A DNA stretch of 64,000 nt from contig NC_079495.1 of assembly GCF_030052815.1 (NCBI RefSeq), positions 44,149,651 to 44,213,650 on the forward strand. Reading direction: 5' to 3'. The notes beneath the pieces were generated by a model. That model ran no database searches, was not told the origin of the DNA, and saw only the letters and a list, made by a program, of their open reading frames with translations. Source of the stretch: Hevea brasiliensis. Taxonomy: Eukaryota > Streptophyta > Magnoliopsida > Malpighiales > Euphorbiaceae. Shown here piece by piece: positions 31,938 to 44,905 of this stretch. The position numbers were made by a program, and so were the translations under genes. The first letter of the stretch is position 1, and each line of letters begins with the position of its first letter.

Positions 31938-34137
31938 TTCTTCCAACTACTTAACCCTACTTTGACCCCAAACTACTCCATAAAAACTTGTTAGTTCAAC
32001 TTGAGAAAGCTTTAGAGGAATGAAAGAAAAGGAAAAAAGGAAGAAATTGAAGAGTTGAACTTCAAAGTTAAGGATAGTGGTTTAAATTAAAAATTTATTG
32101 TTTAATACTTATGTTTTTAGTGTAAGTAACTTAGATTTTAACTTAAAATTAAAAGAAAATAATTTTTGAAGGACCAAAAAAGAATTTCAACCAACAGTTA
32201 GGGTTTGAAATGAATGATTTTGAGGTATTTGAATGGTAGTTTAGGTTGAGTTGTGTATGTGAAGTATGGGTATATGTTTTGAAAGTATTAGATTTGAACT
32301 CTATGTAATTAGGGTTTTGAGCATGTGAAAAATTGGAGAAAAAGTTGAGAATTGGTCAATTAATGTAAATGACCTTATTCGAGTTAAGAAATGGTCAATT
32401 GTGACCATTTGTAGTGTGTGTAAATTGTTAGAAATAAGTTTCAATTCAGATTGGTTAAGGTCAATATGCAGACAGTTTGACATAGGTCCTTTTTAGGGAC
32501 CAAAACTGAAAATTTACCAAACCAATTGGTGTGAGGTCAATTGGGAATGAAATTAGACACAAAATGGACCATTTATCATTTAGGAATCATGCCCAGAGAA
32601 TAACCATAACTTAGTGAACAATCAGGCCAAATCCGGATTAGGGCATACTACCCTGTACAAAAATGACTAAATGAATAGTAGTTACGTAAATAACCATAAC
32701 TTGGTCTAGGAAGGTCCAAATGACCTAAATTTTATACCGATGGAAAGCTGAGACATAGAACTACAACTTTCATGAACAAAACAAACCCAAAATTTGACCA
32801 TAACTTGTCCAAAAAGTCGCATGCAATTAGTGTACAAAAACTGTCAATATCCAAAAAATGTCCAGAATTCTTGTAACACCAAATCCAGCTAGCCCCATTC
32901 AAATAGGCATAACTTCGGCTACAAAACTCTAAATAGAGTGATTCAAAATAGGAATTAAAGCTAAGACAATAAGAAACAACTTTGATGAAGGATACTTAGC
33001 CAAATTCCCACAGTAACCAGACCAATGGAATAGTAGAATACAAGGGACCAAAATGAAAAATTGTAATTTCTCTTTGGAGACTTAGAAATTGAATTGGCAA
33101 TCAATACCAATAAAATTAACACCCAAAATGTGGCATATGGGTACAATTAGAACTAATAAACCTATTAAGTATAGAAAAGTCAATATTTTGACATGAATAG
33201 TGCCACCAAATACAAAAATATGAAAGACTCGAAATTTATAAATTGTAATAGGAAGGATAAATTTGTAAAGAAATTGTTGGAATTTAAGTATTAGAAATGG
33301 ATACTAAAACACTTTAAATTTATGTGTTTCAGTTAGAAAGGGATCTTCGAAGGAGAAAAGAAAGTTTGAGTAAATTGAGTAGACAAAAGAGGTTTGTGCA
33401 CAATAAACTTTAATTTATCATTTTCTAATTGAAAACTTATTTAGCTATGCATTGTGTATTAGTTGTACTAATTATGGGTTTCGAGAAATGCTGTGTTGCC
33501 ATTTTATGAATGGAAATTTGAATTGGAAATTGATTTGTGTTTTGCGTGAGATGTTTGAATAACTTGATTTAAATTTATTTTTTATTCACACTTGGCATGG
33601 CAATATCACTAAGTTTCTCCTCCATTTATGGGGTGCGTATGACTATATTCCTCCCTTTCTGGCTTCCCAATCAGGAGGTGAGTTTGGATGAGTACTCATT
33701 AGCTAGCTAGCCACCTCCCTCATTGATTTCGATTAGTGGGGTGAGTATACCTTGTCGTGATGTACACACGGCATGTTCGGAAATTTTGTGTCATGGCCTA
33801 AGTTGTGTTAGTGATTTGCAACACAGTGTTTATTAAATTGTTTGATTAAAATTGTGTTATATTAAGCTTTGAAAATTGTGATTTGTGATAAATGTAATTT
33901 GAAAATTGAAATGTGATTGTGAAATATTTGAACTATGAATTAATAACAAATGTTTTATATTATGCATTTTATATTTTATCATGCACCACTGAGTATTTTT
34001 ATACTCAGCGATAGCTTTCTTTGCTGTCGTAGATAGAAACAAGGAAAAAGGCAGCAGAGTGAGCTGCTGATTGTTGGGACTACACTGAGGTTTTTGTACG
34101 GGTATTTAGTTATACCCTTGTATATTAGATTTTGATT
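31938..34137 (+). repeat. LTR-like sequence of another long-LTR gypsy element
   Basis: There is no coding frame in 2.2 kb. Repeated CATAACTT words, TACACACGGCATGTTCGG and a perfect hairpin CTGAGTAT-TTTT-ATACTCAG (33989-34008) followed by CGATAGC resemble the 3' half of Del/Tekay LTRs. No ends, primer site or purine tract are visible, so it is a fragment fused to A1 on the left and to the copia leader on the right. Confidence 0.45.
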
Positions 34138-34453
34138 ATGAGATTTTGAGCAATAGGGGCTAGGTAAAGGATTAAACCTCACATGAGATGTGATGGGCAA
34201 GGAGTTGCTCACTTATAGTTTATTGTAATTCCAATAATGGATGTGCCTGAGGATGATCAATAGGATTATAAGAATTCAATCACCCACTAGAAATCCATCC
34301 AACTAAGATTTCCGTTTTCTACTTTGGAAGTGTAGGATTCGCTAAGTTAGTGGGAGGACCAATTTGATTAAAAGACCATAATCATTTTGGTTAAAAACAT
34401 GATACATTTACTAATTAATCTGGTTATTTTCTGCAGTTAATTTTCTGATAATA
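34138..34453 (+). other. C1 leader
   Basis: Noncoding; about 90% similar by eye to 62566-62880. It includes the word CCAATAATGGATGTGCCTGA and ends at the gag ATG. Its left limit is the junction with LTR-like sequence near 34138. Confidence 0.75.
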
Positions 34454-35300
34454 ATGAGCACACAACAACTACAACCATCCAATATCTTTGCAAGTATACT
34501 TGATTGCAATAGGTTGACAGGACCAAATCTATTTGATTGGCTAAGAAATTTGAAACTTGTCCTGAACCTTAAACATATAGGATATATTCTAGACTCAAAT
34601 GTTCCTAGTCCCTTACCTCCAAAGGCCACTCAAGAGGAACATGAAACTTTGGACAAATGGAAGGAGCATGATATGAGAGCCAAGTGTTACATGCTTGCTT
34701 CTATGAGTAATGAGTTACAGAAGCAGCATAAGAACATGCAGAGTGCGAGTGAGATTCTCCTTCACCTACAAGAGCTGTATGGTGAGCACAGCAGGAATGC
34801 TAGATATGAGATATCTAGACAGCTATTCCGCATGAGGATGTCTGAGGAACAAAATGTTGGGGATCATGTCCACAAGATGATTCGGCTGATTGAGCAGCTG
34901 GAACATCTTGAATTTAACATGGATTTCCAATTGCAAACGGATTTGATCCTTCAGTCCCTTCCTGAGTCATTTGGGAATTTTGTGATAAATTTCCATATGA
35001 CTAAGCAGGAATGCACCTTGGCTGGTTCACTCAATATGCTGGTTATTGCCTAAAAGAATATGTTGGGCAATAAAGGAAAAGAGGTAACTTTGATTGCATC
35101 TTCTTTTGCGGGAAAGTCCAACAAGAAGAACGGAAATAAGAAAAAGAAACCTAAAATTCCTAGTCCTTCCAAGAAGATAGCTAAATAGAAGGGGAAGACT
35201 AAAGCTGATGGAGGCAAAGAAAAGTGTTTTCACTGCCAGCAGGATGGGCACTGGAAAAGAAACTGCCCAGAGTATAGCAATCTAAAAGAATGCAATGCCA
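34454..35300 (+). pseudogene. C1 copia gag
   Basis: From ATG 34454, 199 residues of a UBN2-type copia gag are open (TGPNLFDWLRNLKL, a long helical middle, LPESFGNFV) to a TAA at 35051. The same frame continues with another stop at 35186 to a CCHC knuckle, CFHCQQDGHWKRNC (35225-35266). The first part is well preserved. The lineage within copia is undetermined. Confidence 0.85.
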
Positions 35301-37880
35301 TGGTGAAAATCAACTCAAGTTCAAAATATATTTGGCACTTAAGGTTAGGTCATATTACAGAAGATAGGATTGCAAAGCTGGAGAAAATGAGGATTTTATC
35401 TTCATTAGGTTTTGGACCAACTCCAACTTTTGAATTCTGCCTTCAAGGCTAAATGACTAGATTACCCTTTGTTGGACAAGGACTAAGAGCTAAAAAATAT
35501 TTTGGATCTAATACATAGTGATGTATGTGGTCCATTTAAGGAAATGGCTAGCGATGGTTTTCATTATCTTTACTGATGATAAATCAAGGTTTGGGTATTT
35601 ATATTTGATGAAATACAAACATGAATCCTTTAAAAAGTTCAAATAATTTAAATCTAAAGTAGAAAATCAAACGAGAAAAAATATTAAAGTTTTTCTATCA
35701 GATCGTGGAGGTGAATACTTGAGTACTAAATTTGATGAATACTTAAGAGAGCATAGCATTGTTTCCCAGCTGACTCCTCCAGGAACACCACAGCTGAATG
35801 GTGTATCTGAAAGGAGAAATCGTACCCTATTAGATATGGTACGTAGTATGATGAGCTATACTGATATGCCAATCTCCTTTTGGGGATTTGCATTAGAATC
35901 AGCTTTGCATATTCTGAATAGGATTCCATCAAAATCAGTATCTTCCACACCTTATGAGATATGGCATGGAAGAAAACCAAGTCTTAAGCATGTTAAGATT
36001 TGGGGTTGTCCAGCTTATATCAAAAAGCTGAACACTGATAAATTGGAAACCAGATCAGAAAAGGGTCGATTTGTTGGATATCCAAAAGATAGTTTTGGAT
36101 ATTATTTTTATTTGCCTACATCACAAAAGGTTATGGTAAGTAGAGATGCCACATTTCTTGAACAACAGTTTGTTCAAGAAGGAGGCAAAGGAAGGCAAAT
36201 AGAGTTAGAATTGGAGAATTCTGACTAACCAACAGATCAGATGGATATAAATCCATCTAGTCAACCTACATCTGTTGATGAAACATCTACTGTAATTCCT
36301 TGCAGATCGACCAGGATATCTCACCCACTAGTGAGATATGGTTTTCTTCATGAAGAAGAACAAGAGTTGTCTACTCATGAAGAAGTAGATCATGGATATG
36401 ATCCACTTACCTATGAAGAAGCTATATCGGATATAAACTCTTCAAAATGGATTGATACTATGAAATCCGAGATTGATTCCATGTATAAGAATTAAGTTTG
36501 GGATCTTGTTGACCCAGCTGAAGGTATTGTACCTATAGGGAACAAATGGGTTTTCAAGAAGAAAATTGGTTCCGATGGAAAGGTAGAGATCTATAAAGCA
36601 AGGCTAGTAGCAAAAGGGTTTCGCCAAACGCAAGGAATCGACTATGAGGAGACTTTATCGCCTGTTGCCATGCTTAAATCAATTAGGATTCTATTAGCAA
36701 TAGCTGCATACTGTGATTATGAGATTTGGCAGATGGATGTCAAAACAGCTTTTCTCAATGGATACATTGAAGAAAACATTTTCATGAAATAACCTAGTGG
36801 TTTTGAATCCCAAGATGGTTCCAAAGTGCGCAAGCTAAAGCGATCCAATTATGGGTTAAAACAAACTTCGAGGAATTGGAACATTCGTTTTGATGAAGCC
36901 ATTAAGTCATTTGGTTTTATCGAAAACGAGGATAAGCCATGTGTATATAAGAAGGTCAGTGATAGTGCTATCATTTTCCTTGTCTTATATGTGGATAATA
37001 TTCTGTTGATAGTTAATGACACAGGTATGTTGACAATTGTAAAGATATGGTTGTCAAATACATTCTCCATGAAAGACTTAGAGGAGGCAACCTATATTCT
37101 TGGGATTTGCATCTATAGAGATAGAGCGAAATGAATAATTGTTTTATCCCAAAGTCTATATTTGGAAAAGGTGTTAAAAAGGTTTAACATGCTTGATTCC
37201 AAGAGAGGATTGTTACCAGTGAGACATGATATCCAACGTTCTAAAGAGATGTCTCTAAAGACACCTGAAGAAAGAGATAAAATAATTAGGATTCCATATG
37301 CTTCGACTATTGGAAGTTTGATGTATGCAATGTTATGTACTAGGCCGAATATCGCATAAGCTGTTAGTTTGACTAGCAGGTATCAATCCAATTTAGGTTT
37401 GGAACACTGGATAGCTGTCAAGAATATCCTTAAGTACTTGAGAAGAACTAAGGATTTATTCTTGATATATGGAGGTGGTGACTTGCAATTGGATGGTTAT
37501 ACTGATTTTGATTTCTAATAAGATATTGATGATAGAAAGTCTACTTCTAGGTATGTGTTCATTTGTAATAGAGGTGTAGTTAGTTGGACGAGTTCCAAAC
37601 AGAGTACGACTGCAGATTCCACTACTGAGGCCGAGTATATTACTGCATCAGATGCTGCAAAAGAAGCTGTTTGGATATAAGGAACCCTGGTCTCACCAGA
37701 AGTCCAAACACATAGAAAAGCGCTACCACATTATTAGAAAAATAGTTGGGCGAGGCAATGTAGCGATGCAGAAATAGCATCAGCTGAAAATCCAGCTGAT
37801 CCATTCACTAAGCCTATGTCACAAACCCAGCTAGACCGACATCTTGAGAAGATGGATTTAAGATATTGTAATGAATGACT
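35301..37880 (+). pseudogene. C1 integrase, reverse transcriptase and RNase H
   Basis: Directly after the gag knuckle comes WHLRLGHI of the integrase zinc domain: the protease is missing, so several hundred bases are deleted. The integrase core shows HSDVCGPF, SDRGGEYLS (about 35700) and NGVSERRNRTLLD (35719-36228 open). The variable region is followed by RT with NKWVFKKK, QMDVKTAFLNG and YVDNILLI (YVDD variant, Asp to Asn). RNase H has SSKQSTTADSTTEAEY. Stops occur at about 36493, 36790, 37132, 37357, 37516 and 37678, with frame changes around 35450-35700. Confidence 0.87.
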
Positions 37881-37898
37881 ATAGTGCAAGTGGGAGAT

Positions 37899-38226
37899 TG
37901 TTAGTAGTATTCCCTAGAGCATATCATATAGTGTGTATCTTGTACATATTTTATTAATAAAAGGAATTTTCACTTTTTCATTTACATAATATATTTACGT
38001 GTAATAGAAAAGGTCCATTGATATTTTGTTAGAAATTCTATTCTTAAGTTGTTAAGAATATGAGTGACGGTATTTCTAGCACAATGTATCACAAAGTATT
38101 TCTAGTACAAAGTATCATAGATTGGTTCATAGTCGAGGATACTTCACACAGGACATGACTTATCCAGAAAGATTGCATTCATGTTTGTTCCCAATGTATT
38201 TATATGAGATATAAATAAGATGGAAT
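37899..38226 (+). repeat. C1 3' LTR, first part
   Basis: It starts TGTTAGTAGT after the purine tract AAGTGGGAGAT and runs to the B2 target site GGAAT (38222-38226). Confidence 0.85.
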
Positions 38227-39165
38227 TGATACGGTTTCTACCCTTAGTTGCTGATTCTACTAAGAAGAAAGACCAAAGGACCGTCTTCAAAACAAGCCAA
38301 GAAACTCCCTTGAACCTTCAACCCTTCACCTTGAAGATGGAGAACTGAAAATATAATTCCCAAGAAAGACAGCCAAGAACAAGACTAATTCACCTATGCT
38401 GATGAACAACCTTGAACATATAATAAAACTTAACAAATCAAGGCAAGAATTTGCTAAGAAAAATAGAGACAGTTCTAAGAAGAACTTTGAAGCAAAGCTC
38501 TAGCAATTTTGCTCAAAAAAATACCATATGAATTCTGTTCTCTAAATGAAACAAAAGAAGGCTAATATGGGTTGGTGTATTCTGCCAAGACATTTCAACA
38601 ACCATGGGACATGTGCAAGTCTTGGTTAATACACTAATCTCTCCAAAAATAGATACAAAGTTCAAACATTAATAGAAAAGTCAGATTTGGCAGCCTATAA
38701 ATGAGAGACAATCTGAAAAGAGATGTTTTGTCTTGAAGTTGAAAGTAGTAACTTTACTTTTCCTATAAATAGTTGAAGCATGGCTGGAGCTCTTGGACAA
38801 AGTTATGGCTTTCAATCTTTGCAAAATGGACAAAAGCATCTTCAAAAAGTTGGTGGAGATGGGCTGCCAATTGTGCTGCCACCTAGGCACTCCACATGGA
38901 CGCCACATTGGATGCCAACTATGATGGATTTGCTGAGGTGGCTGCCACATGTATGCCAACTTGGACGGATGCCACTTGGTCTCTTGGCTCCTCAAATATG
39001 CAAAGGAATGTACAGCAAGGTTGGCTTCTCTCTTCCAAGTCCAAACCGAATACTTGCAAGAGGTTGGACTTGGTGATGTGCTTATGCACCAAGCCTTGAA
39101 GCTTCTTAGCCATTGCTCTAGTTATTGGCCCTTGGTGTGGAATTGGTGCAACCGGTTCCTCATCA
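38227..39165 (-). repeat. 3' LTR of B2
   Basis: 939 bp, TGATACGG to TCCTCATCA. Its internal-side 247 bp (38919-39165) encodes the polyprotein tail. Confidence 0.97.
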
Positions 39166-39506
39166 TCCTCTCCCTCTTCGAAAGAATTCGTCCTCGAATT
39201 GTCATCATCTGCATAGAAAGGAGCAAGATCAGTCACATTAAATGTAGCACTTACACCATACTCACCTGGAAGGTTTATCTTGTATGCATTGTCATTAATT
39301 CTCTCTAGCACTTCAAAAGGTCCATCACTCCTAGGCTGAAGTTTTGATTTCCTTTGTGTAGGAAACCTCTCATTTCTCAAGTGAACCCATACAAGATCAC
39401 CAGGTTGGAACACCATCTTCTTTCTCCCCTTGTTAGCTTGGGCTGCCCTTCTCTCATTCACTTTCTCCATTTGTTGCTTTGATTTTTGATGCATTTGTTT
39501 CACCAT
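38919..39506 (-). pseudogene. B2 integrase C-terminus and LTR-encoded tail
   Basis: 195 residues in a different frame from 39527-43588, separated by a 2 bp insertion near 39530. It holds the [18 protein letters not shown] block, FNVTDLAPF, a [15 protein letters not shown] stretch and a [14 protein letters not shown] tail. The last roughly 82 residues are encoded inside the 3' LTR. In CRM chromoviruses the integrase C-terminus extends into the LTR and can help direct the element to centromeric chromatin. The tail matches the LTR-encoded part of family A in position but not closely in sequence. Confidence 0.85.
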
Positions 39507-39526
39507 TTCAGCTTTCCTTTTGCCAT

Positions 39527-42500
39527 CTAAAAACTAGCAAGCTCATTAGTAGGCAAAGGCAACAAATCTAAAGGAGTTAGTGGGTTAAAACCATATACAA
39601 GTTCAAATGGTGAATAACCAGTAGATGAATGCATAGACCTGTTGTATGCAAATTCTATGAATGGTATGCACTCCTCCCAAGCTTTCAAGTTTTGTTTAAT
39701 CATTGCACGTAGAAGAGTGCCCACGGTCCTATTGAAAACTTCTGTTTGCCCATCCGTTTGTGGATGGCAAGTGGTGGAGAAACAAAGTTTGGTTCCTAAT
39801 TTTCCCCACAGGACTTTCCAAAAATGGCTTAGAAATTTCACATCCCTATCACTAACAATTGTTCTAGGAATGCCATGCAATCTAACTATCTCCCTAAAGA
39901 ACAAAGAAGCAATGTAAGATGCATCATTAGTCTTGTGACATGGTATGAAATGAGCCATCTTGGAAAAACGATCAATAACAACAAAAATACTATCATGGCC
40001 TTTCTTTGTCCTAGGTAAACCCAAAATGAAATCCATGGATAAATCTACCCAAGGTTCACTAGGAACACTCAATGGCATGTATAGACCATGCGGCCTTACT
40101 TTGGACTTTGCCTTCATGCAAGTCACACATCTAGCACACAATCTCTCTACATCCCTCTTCATGTGTGGCCAATAAAAATGTTCCTTTAAAATTTCTAAGG
40201 TCTTTGCAACCCCAAAATGTCCCATTAAACCACCAGCATGTGATTCTTTAACAAGCAACTCTCTAATTGAGCATTTAGGCACACATAATTTATTTTCCCT
40301 AAACAAAAAACCATTATGCCTATAGAATTTATCATATGCAGCATGTTCACAAAAGGCAAACACTTTCCCAAAGTCATCATCATTAGCATACATTTCTTTC
40401 ACATGTTCGAAGCCTAAAAGTCTAGCATCAAGCATGGAAAGTAAAGTGTACCTCCTTGAAAGTGCATCAGCCACCACATTCTCTTTGCCTTGCTTGTATT
40501 GAATCACATATGGGAAACCTTCAATGAATTCACTCCACTTGGCATGGCGCTTGTTGAGCTTGTTCTGCCCCTTTAAGTACTTGAGTGACTCATGGTCACT
40601 ATGAATGACAAACTCCTTCGGCCACAAGTAGTGTTGCCAAGTCTCAAGTGCACGCACCAGAGCATACATCTCTTTGTCATAAGTGGAGTAGTTCAATGTA
40701 GCCCCACTTAGCTTCTCACTGAAGTAGGCAATTGGTCTCCTTTCCTGCTTCAAAACAGCTCCAATACCCACTCCAGAGGCATCACATTCAATCTCAAAAG
40801 TTTTAGAAAAATCAGGTAAAGCAAGTAAAGGTGCAGAACACAATTTCTCCTTGAGTGAATTAAATGCATTCTCTTGTTCTTCCCCCCACTTGAATCCCAC
40901 ATTCTTTTTTACAACTTCATTCAAGGGTGAGGCTATGGTACTGAAGTCCTTTACAAATCTCCTATAAAAACTAGCCAACCCATGGAAGCTCCTCACATCA
41001 CTCACGGACTTAGGTGTAGGCCACTCTCTAATGGCTCTTACCTTGTCCTCATCAACCTCAATTCCCTTGCCACTCACCACAAATCCTAAGAAAATAACTT
41101 TGTCCATACAGAAAGTGCATTTCTTAAGATTGGCATACAAGTGCTCTTTTCTCAACACCTCAAAGACTTGTCTCAAGTGCAGCAAATGATCATGCATATT
41201 TTGGCTATATACTAGGATATCATCAAAATACACTACAACAAATTTTCCTAGGAAAGCATGCAACACATGGTTCATAAGCCTCGTAAATGTACTAGGTGCA
41301 TTGGTCAAACCAAATGGCATGACTAACCATTCATATAGTCCATATTGAGTCTTAAAGGCAGTTTTCCATTCATCTCCTAATTTCATGCGAATTTGGTGAT
41401 AACCACTCTTTAAGTCAATTTTAGAAAATATGCATGCACCATGCAACTCATCAAGCATATCATCAAGTCTAGGTATGGGATGTCTATACTTTACAGTGAT
41501 TTTGTTGATTGCTCTACAATCCACACACATGCGCATGCTCCCATCTTTTTTTGGCACCAAAAGAACAGGTACGGCACATGGGCTCATGCTCTCCCTAACA
41601 TGGCCTTTTGCTAGAAGCTCCTCCACTTGTCTTTGAAGTTCCTTAGCCTCTTCCGGATTGGTCCTATAGGCTGGCCTATTTGGGATTACAGCTCCAGGCA
41701 CAAAATCTATTTGGTGCTCTATGCCTCTAATGGGTGGTAGCCCATTAGGTATTTCTTCAGGGAAGACATCCTCAAACTCCTGCAACAAGGGCAAAGCACA
41801 ACTAGGAATGGATTGGTTAAGGTTAGAAACATTGGTGTAAGCTCCCTTACAAATTAGCAAAGCCATTGGCATACTAGAAAAATATGCAGTCCTCACATCC
41901 TTGGCTTTTGCTAGCAAACTGACTTTATTCTCTCCACTCTTCTCACAACTCTCCTTTTGCCCCAAGCCCTTTCCTTTTGGTTTCGCTCTTTTGGAATTTT
42001 CTCTCTTCTCTTTCTCTTCCTCATTTTTCCCTCTTACTTTTTCCTCTCTTTCTTTTCTTTCTTTCTCTTTTTGCACACTTAGCTCGGCCTCTCTTTGTTG
42101 TTGCTCATTCATGGTCTGTTTTATCCTTAATTGATCTTCAAAAGCTTGTGCGAGTGATAATGCTGCCAAGGTAACCCTTCGTCCATCATGATCAAAGGAG
42201 TACCTATTCCTAAATCCATCATGCACTACCTTCCTATCATATTGCCATGGTCTCCCTAGCAAAATATGTCCAGCATGCATTGGCACCACATCACACAACA
42301 CCTCATCCTTATACCTTCCAATAGAAAAAGCCAACTTCACTTGCTTGTTCACCTTAATTTCCCCACATTCATTCAGCCATTTTAACTTGTATGGTCTAGG
42401 ATGCTTCATGGTGCGCATGCCAAGCTTCGCAACCATGAGTGTGCTGGCAACATTCACACAACTACCACTATCTACAATCATGTTACAAGTTTTACCATTC

Positions 42501-43588
42501 ACCAAGCATCTAGTGTGGAAAATATTTTCCCTTTGTAGTGCATCTCCCTCTTCTTCCTTTGCTTGTGCACTTAGTGCATGCCTAACCACCAGAATATTAC
42601 CTCCGACGGCATGCTCTACATCACTAGCTTCCTCCAAAGGAGGCATACTCTCACTAGCATCATCATCATCAACATCATCATCATCTTCTGATTCGATCTC
42701 CCCATTCTGCCTCATCACCATCACCCTCTTGTTAGGACATTGAGATGCATAATGTCCCTTCCCTAGGCACCTAAAACATTGGATATCCCTAGTTCTTCCA
42801 CTAGAGGTATTCTGTCCCTTGCCTTTCTCAGTCACACTAGGCTTTTCTCCACCCCTAGTCTCCTCTTTCTTTTCCTTAGAAACAGCCTTGGAATCATAAG
42901 TTTCGCCCTTCTTCCAATTCGGTTTCCATGGAGCATTGTTGCTCGAATTCATACTTACACCCATCTTGAATGCTTTCTTCTTCTTTAGTTGTTTTTCTAT
43001 CTTGATTGCCATATTTAACATGTCATCAAGCTCTACATAGTGTTGTAGCTCCACTATGTTGGCAATATCAAGATTCAGTCCCTTTAGGAACCTAGCCATA
43101 GTGGCTTCCCTATCCTCCTCTACATTGGCTCTTATCATAGCCATCTCCATCTCCTTGAAATATTCTTCCACACTTTTGTTTCCTTGCACCAGCCCTTGCA
43201 ACCTTTGGTGCAACTCCCTATAGTAATGTTGAGGTACAAATCTGTCCCTCATGATTTGCTTCATCTCATCCCAAGTTTCAACACCCCTCATCCCATTTCT
43301 CCTTCTTTTAGTGAGCAATTGATCCCACCAAACTATGGCATAATCTGTAAACTCAACCACTACAAGTTTCACCTTCTTTTCCTCACTATAATTGTGACAA
43401 TAAAAAATGAGATCCACCTTCCTCTCCCACTCCAAATATGCATCCGGATTGGCTTTGCCTTGGAATGGTGGAATTTTCATTTTGATCCCACTAATGTTAC
43501 CATCCACTCTCCCTCTCCCTCTTGCTTCCTCCATATTACGTCTTCTCAAGTTTCTGCCTCCACCTCTTCCACCCCTATTACCTCTCAT
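39527..43588 (-). CDS. B2 gag-pol polyprotein (main open part)
   Basis: 1,353 residues in one frame. Order: Gly/Arg-rich box and gag core ([18 protein letters not shown]), zinc knuckle [14 protein letters not shown], acidic Asp run, protease with MIVDSGSC, Lys/Glu-rich linker, RT with [20 protein letters not shown] and YFDDILVYS. RNase H follows with [10 protein letters not shown], then integrase with [19 protein letters not shown] and QTEVFNR. All catalytic residues are visible. The frame ends at NELASF owing to the frameshift at about 39530. The true start lies upstream at 43815, out of frame because of a 73 bp deletion near 43620. It acts in element particles and in the nucleus. Confidence 0.92.
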   Translation of the reverse strand: MRGNRGGRGGGRNLRRRNMEEARGRGRVDGNISGIKMKIPPFQGKANPDAYLEWERKVDLIFYCHNYSEEKKVKLVVVEFTDYAIVWWDQLLTKRRRNGMRGVETWDEMKQIMRDRFVPQHYYRELHQRLQGLVQGNKSVEEYFKEMEMAMIRANVEEDREATMARFLKGLNLDIANIVELQHYVELDDMLNMAIKIEKQLKKKKAFKMGVSMNSSNNAPWKPNWKKGETYDSKAVSKEKKEETRGGEKPSVTEKGKGQNTSSGRTRDIQCFRCLGKGHYASQCPNKRVMVMRQNGEIESEDDDDVDDDDASESMPPLEEASDVEHAVGGNILVVRHALSAQAKEEEGDALQRENIFHTRCLVNGKTCNMIVDSGSCVNVASTLMVAKLGMRTMKHPRPYKLKWLNECGEIKVNKQVKLAFSIGRYKDEVLCDVVPMHAGHILLGRPWQYDRKVVHDGFRNRYSFDHDGRRVTLAALSLAQAFEDQLRIKQTMNEQQQREAELSVQKEKERKEREEKVRGKNEEEKEKRENSKRAKPKGKGLGQKESCEKSGENKVSLLAKAKDVRTAYFSSMPMALLICKGAYTNVSNLNQSIPSCALPLLQEFEDVFPEEIPNGLPPIRGIEHQIDFVPGAVIPNRPAYRTNPEEAKELQRQVEELLAKGHVRESMSPCAVPVLLVPKKDGSMRMCVDCRAINKITVKYRHPIPRLDDMLDELHGACIFSKIDLKSGYHQIRMKLGDEWKTAFKTQYGLYEWLVMPFGLTNAPSTFTRLMNHVLHAFLGKFVVVYFDDILVYSQNMHDHLLHLRQVFEVLRKEHLYANLKKCTFCMDKVIFLGFVVSGKGIEVDEDKVRAIREWPTPKSVSDVRSFHGLASFYRRFVKDFSTIASPLNEVVKKNVGFKWGEEQENAFNSLKEKLCSAPLLALPDFSKTFEIECDASGVGIGAVLKQERRPIAYFSEKLSGATLNYSTYDKEMYALVRALETWQHYLWPKEFVIHSDHESLKYLKGQNKLNKRHAKWSEFIEGFPYVIQYKQGKENVVADALSRRYTLLSMLDARLLGFEHVKEMYANDDDFGKVFAFCEHAAYDKFYRHNGFLFRENKLCVPKCSIRELLVKESHAGGLMGHFGVAKTLEILKEHFYWPHMKRDVERLCARCVTCMKAKSKVRPHGLYMPLSVPSEPWVDLSMDFILGLPRTKKGHDSIFVVIDRFSKMAHFIPCHKTNDASYIASLFFREIVRLHGIPRTIVSDRDVKFLSHFWKVLWGKLGTKLCFSTTCHPQTDGQTEVFNRTVGTLLRAMIKQNLKAWEECIPFIEFAYNRSMHSSTGYSPFELVYGFNPLTPLDLLPLPTNELASF

Positions 43589-43593
43589 CCCTC

Positions 43594-43815
43594 TCAGTCT
43601 ATAGTGGTCATCATGTGTAGCAGAGTGCTAGATCCCCTAGCCCTGTTCTGCCCTTCATTTATGTTTTGTCTACCATTCCCACTATTCTGCTCAATTCTTT
43701 CAATTCGGTCAGCTAGGTTGCTCAATTGTCTACCAATTCTCTCCAAATGTTGAACAAGTGCTTGTTGGTAAAAAGGATTATCCATATTAAGTCCACTAGT
43801 TTGTTCTTGTGACAT
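43594..43815 (-). pseudogene. B2 gag N-terminus, frameshifted
   Basis: It begins MSQEQTSG at 43815, matching B1 gag from 19691. A helical region (LERIGRQLSNLADRIERIE) follows. A 73 bp deletion relative to B1, ending at an AGATCC word near 43620, removes the acidic stretch and throws the frame off, so the polyprotein cannot be read from this start. Confidence 0.85.
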
Positions 43816-44905
43816 TTTTAACACCTGCACAAAAAAGTTAGTAAAACAGAAAACAACCTCACAAATTCACTCAATTTTTGGTCACTCAAGTGTTTGTACT
43901 CAGTTTATAGGCTTTTACCCTCCTGGAGTTCTTGCCACTCAATGCCTTTTTCCACTCAAGCTTGCTTACCAAGTTCTTGTCAGAACTAATGCAATTCCAG
44001 CAAGTTTAAATCAAGTTTTAATATATGTTCAAGCACAAACTCAAGCAAAACGTGTGGAATAAGGGTTTGTTATGACACTTGAAGCAAGAAATGAAGACAC
44101 CAAGCTCTAGAGCAATCAAGTGAAATAGGAGTCGAATTAGCTTGCTATTTTTGTAAAACTGTTTTAAGAGCAGCAACAAGACATAGTTTTAGTAGGAAAA
44201 ATCAAGTCCAGAGGTTCCAGAAAGCACCTTGAAGTTTTGGACTCCAAATTGGCCTAATAGGTGCTAAATTTTGTTCACCAAGTAAACGGTAGAATTTTTA
44301 TACCAAATTTGATTTCTAAGCTTAATTTCGTCTACAAAGCACCCCTATTAAGTTTTAGAATTTTCTGGGTTGGTTTGGTTTTACCTCCCCCAAAACAGCC
44401 ACCAAATAGAAATGTTGAACTTATAATATTCCAGCTCTCAAACATGCACTTTAGCACGCTTTTTTTTTCTTTAAACCTTTTTTTTTTCTTCTTTCTTTTT
44501 GTTCTTTTTTTTTTTATATATCATGTAACCACACAACAGATACACTCAACACATCCAGCACTAAACACTTCAACAACACACTTCACAAGCAACAAAGATG
44601 CAAATAACCAGGTTGTGAAGAAAAAGGTTTAAGGTAGAAAACAACACAAATGTGACAAAACTAGGGAAACAAAGACAGATGCAAGAAAGCCTCTAATATA
44701 CCCTAAGATTAGTAGTATTGAGTGTAAACTCACTACTAAGCCCTGAATATGTTCAGATTTTCTTACAAACACCAGAAAACACAAGGACTTGAAGAACCTT
44801 CAAGGCTGAAACACAAGGAAGATAAAAAGGAGAAAGGAGAAAACAAGAACACAACAAAATGGATGACCAACCTGTTTTGAAGAGAGCCTAAGCTCTGATA
44901 CCAAA
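43816..44905 (-). other. B2 5' leader and primer site
   Basis: Noncoding, about 1.1 kb, closely similar to the B1 leader. T-rich runs lie at 44460-44516 (plus strand). Candidate splice donor GGTAAG is at 43970-43965 and acceptor TTTTTTGTGCAG ends at 43825 (minus). The primer-site complement is at 44892-44903. Confidence 0.75.

Noticed and set aside
32301..33146. Short frames of about 60 residues between A1 and C1
   Set aside because: Low-complexity, AT-rich, no motifs. The surrounding 2.2 kb looks like a long LTR.
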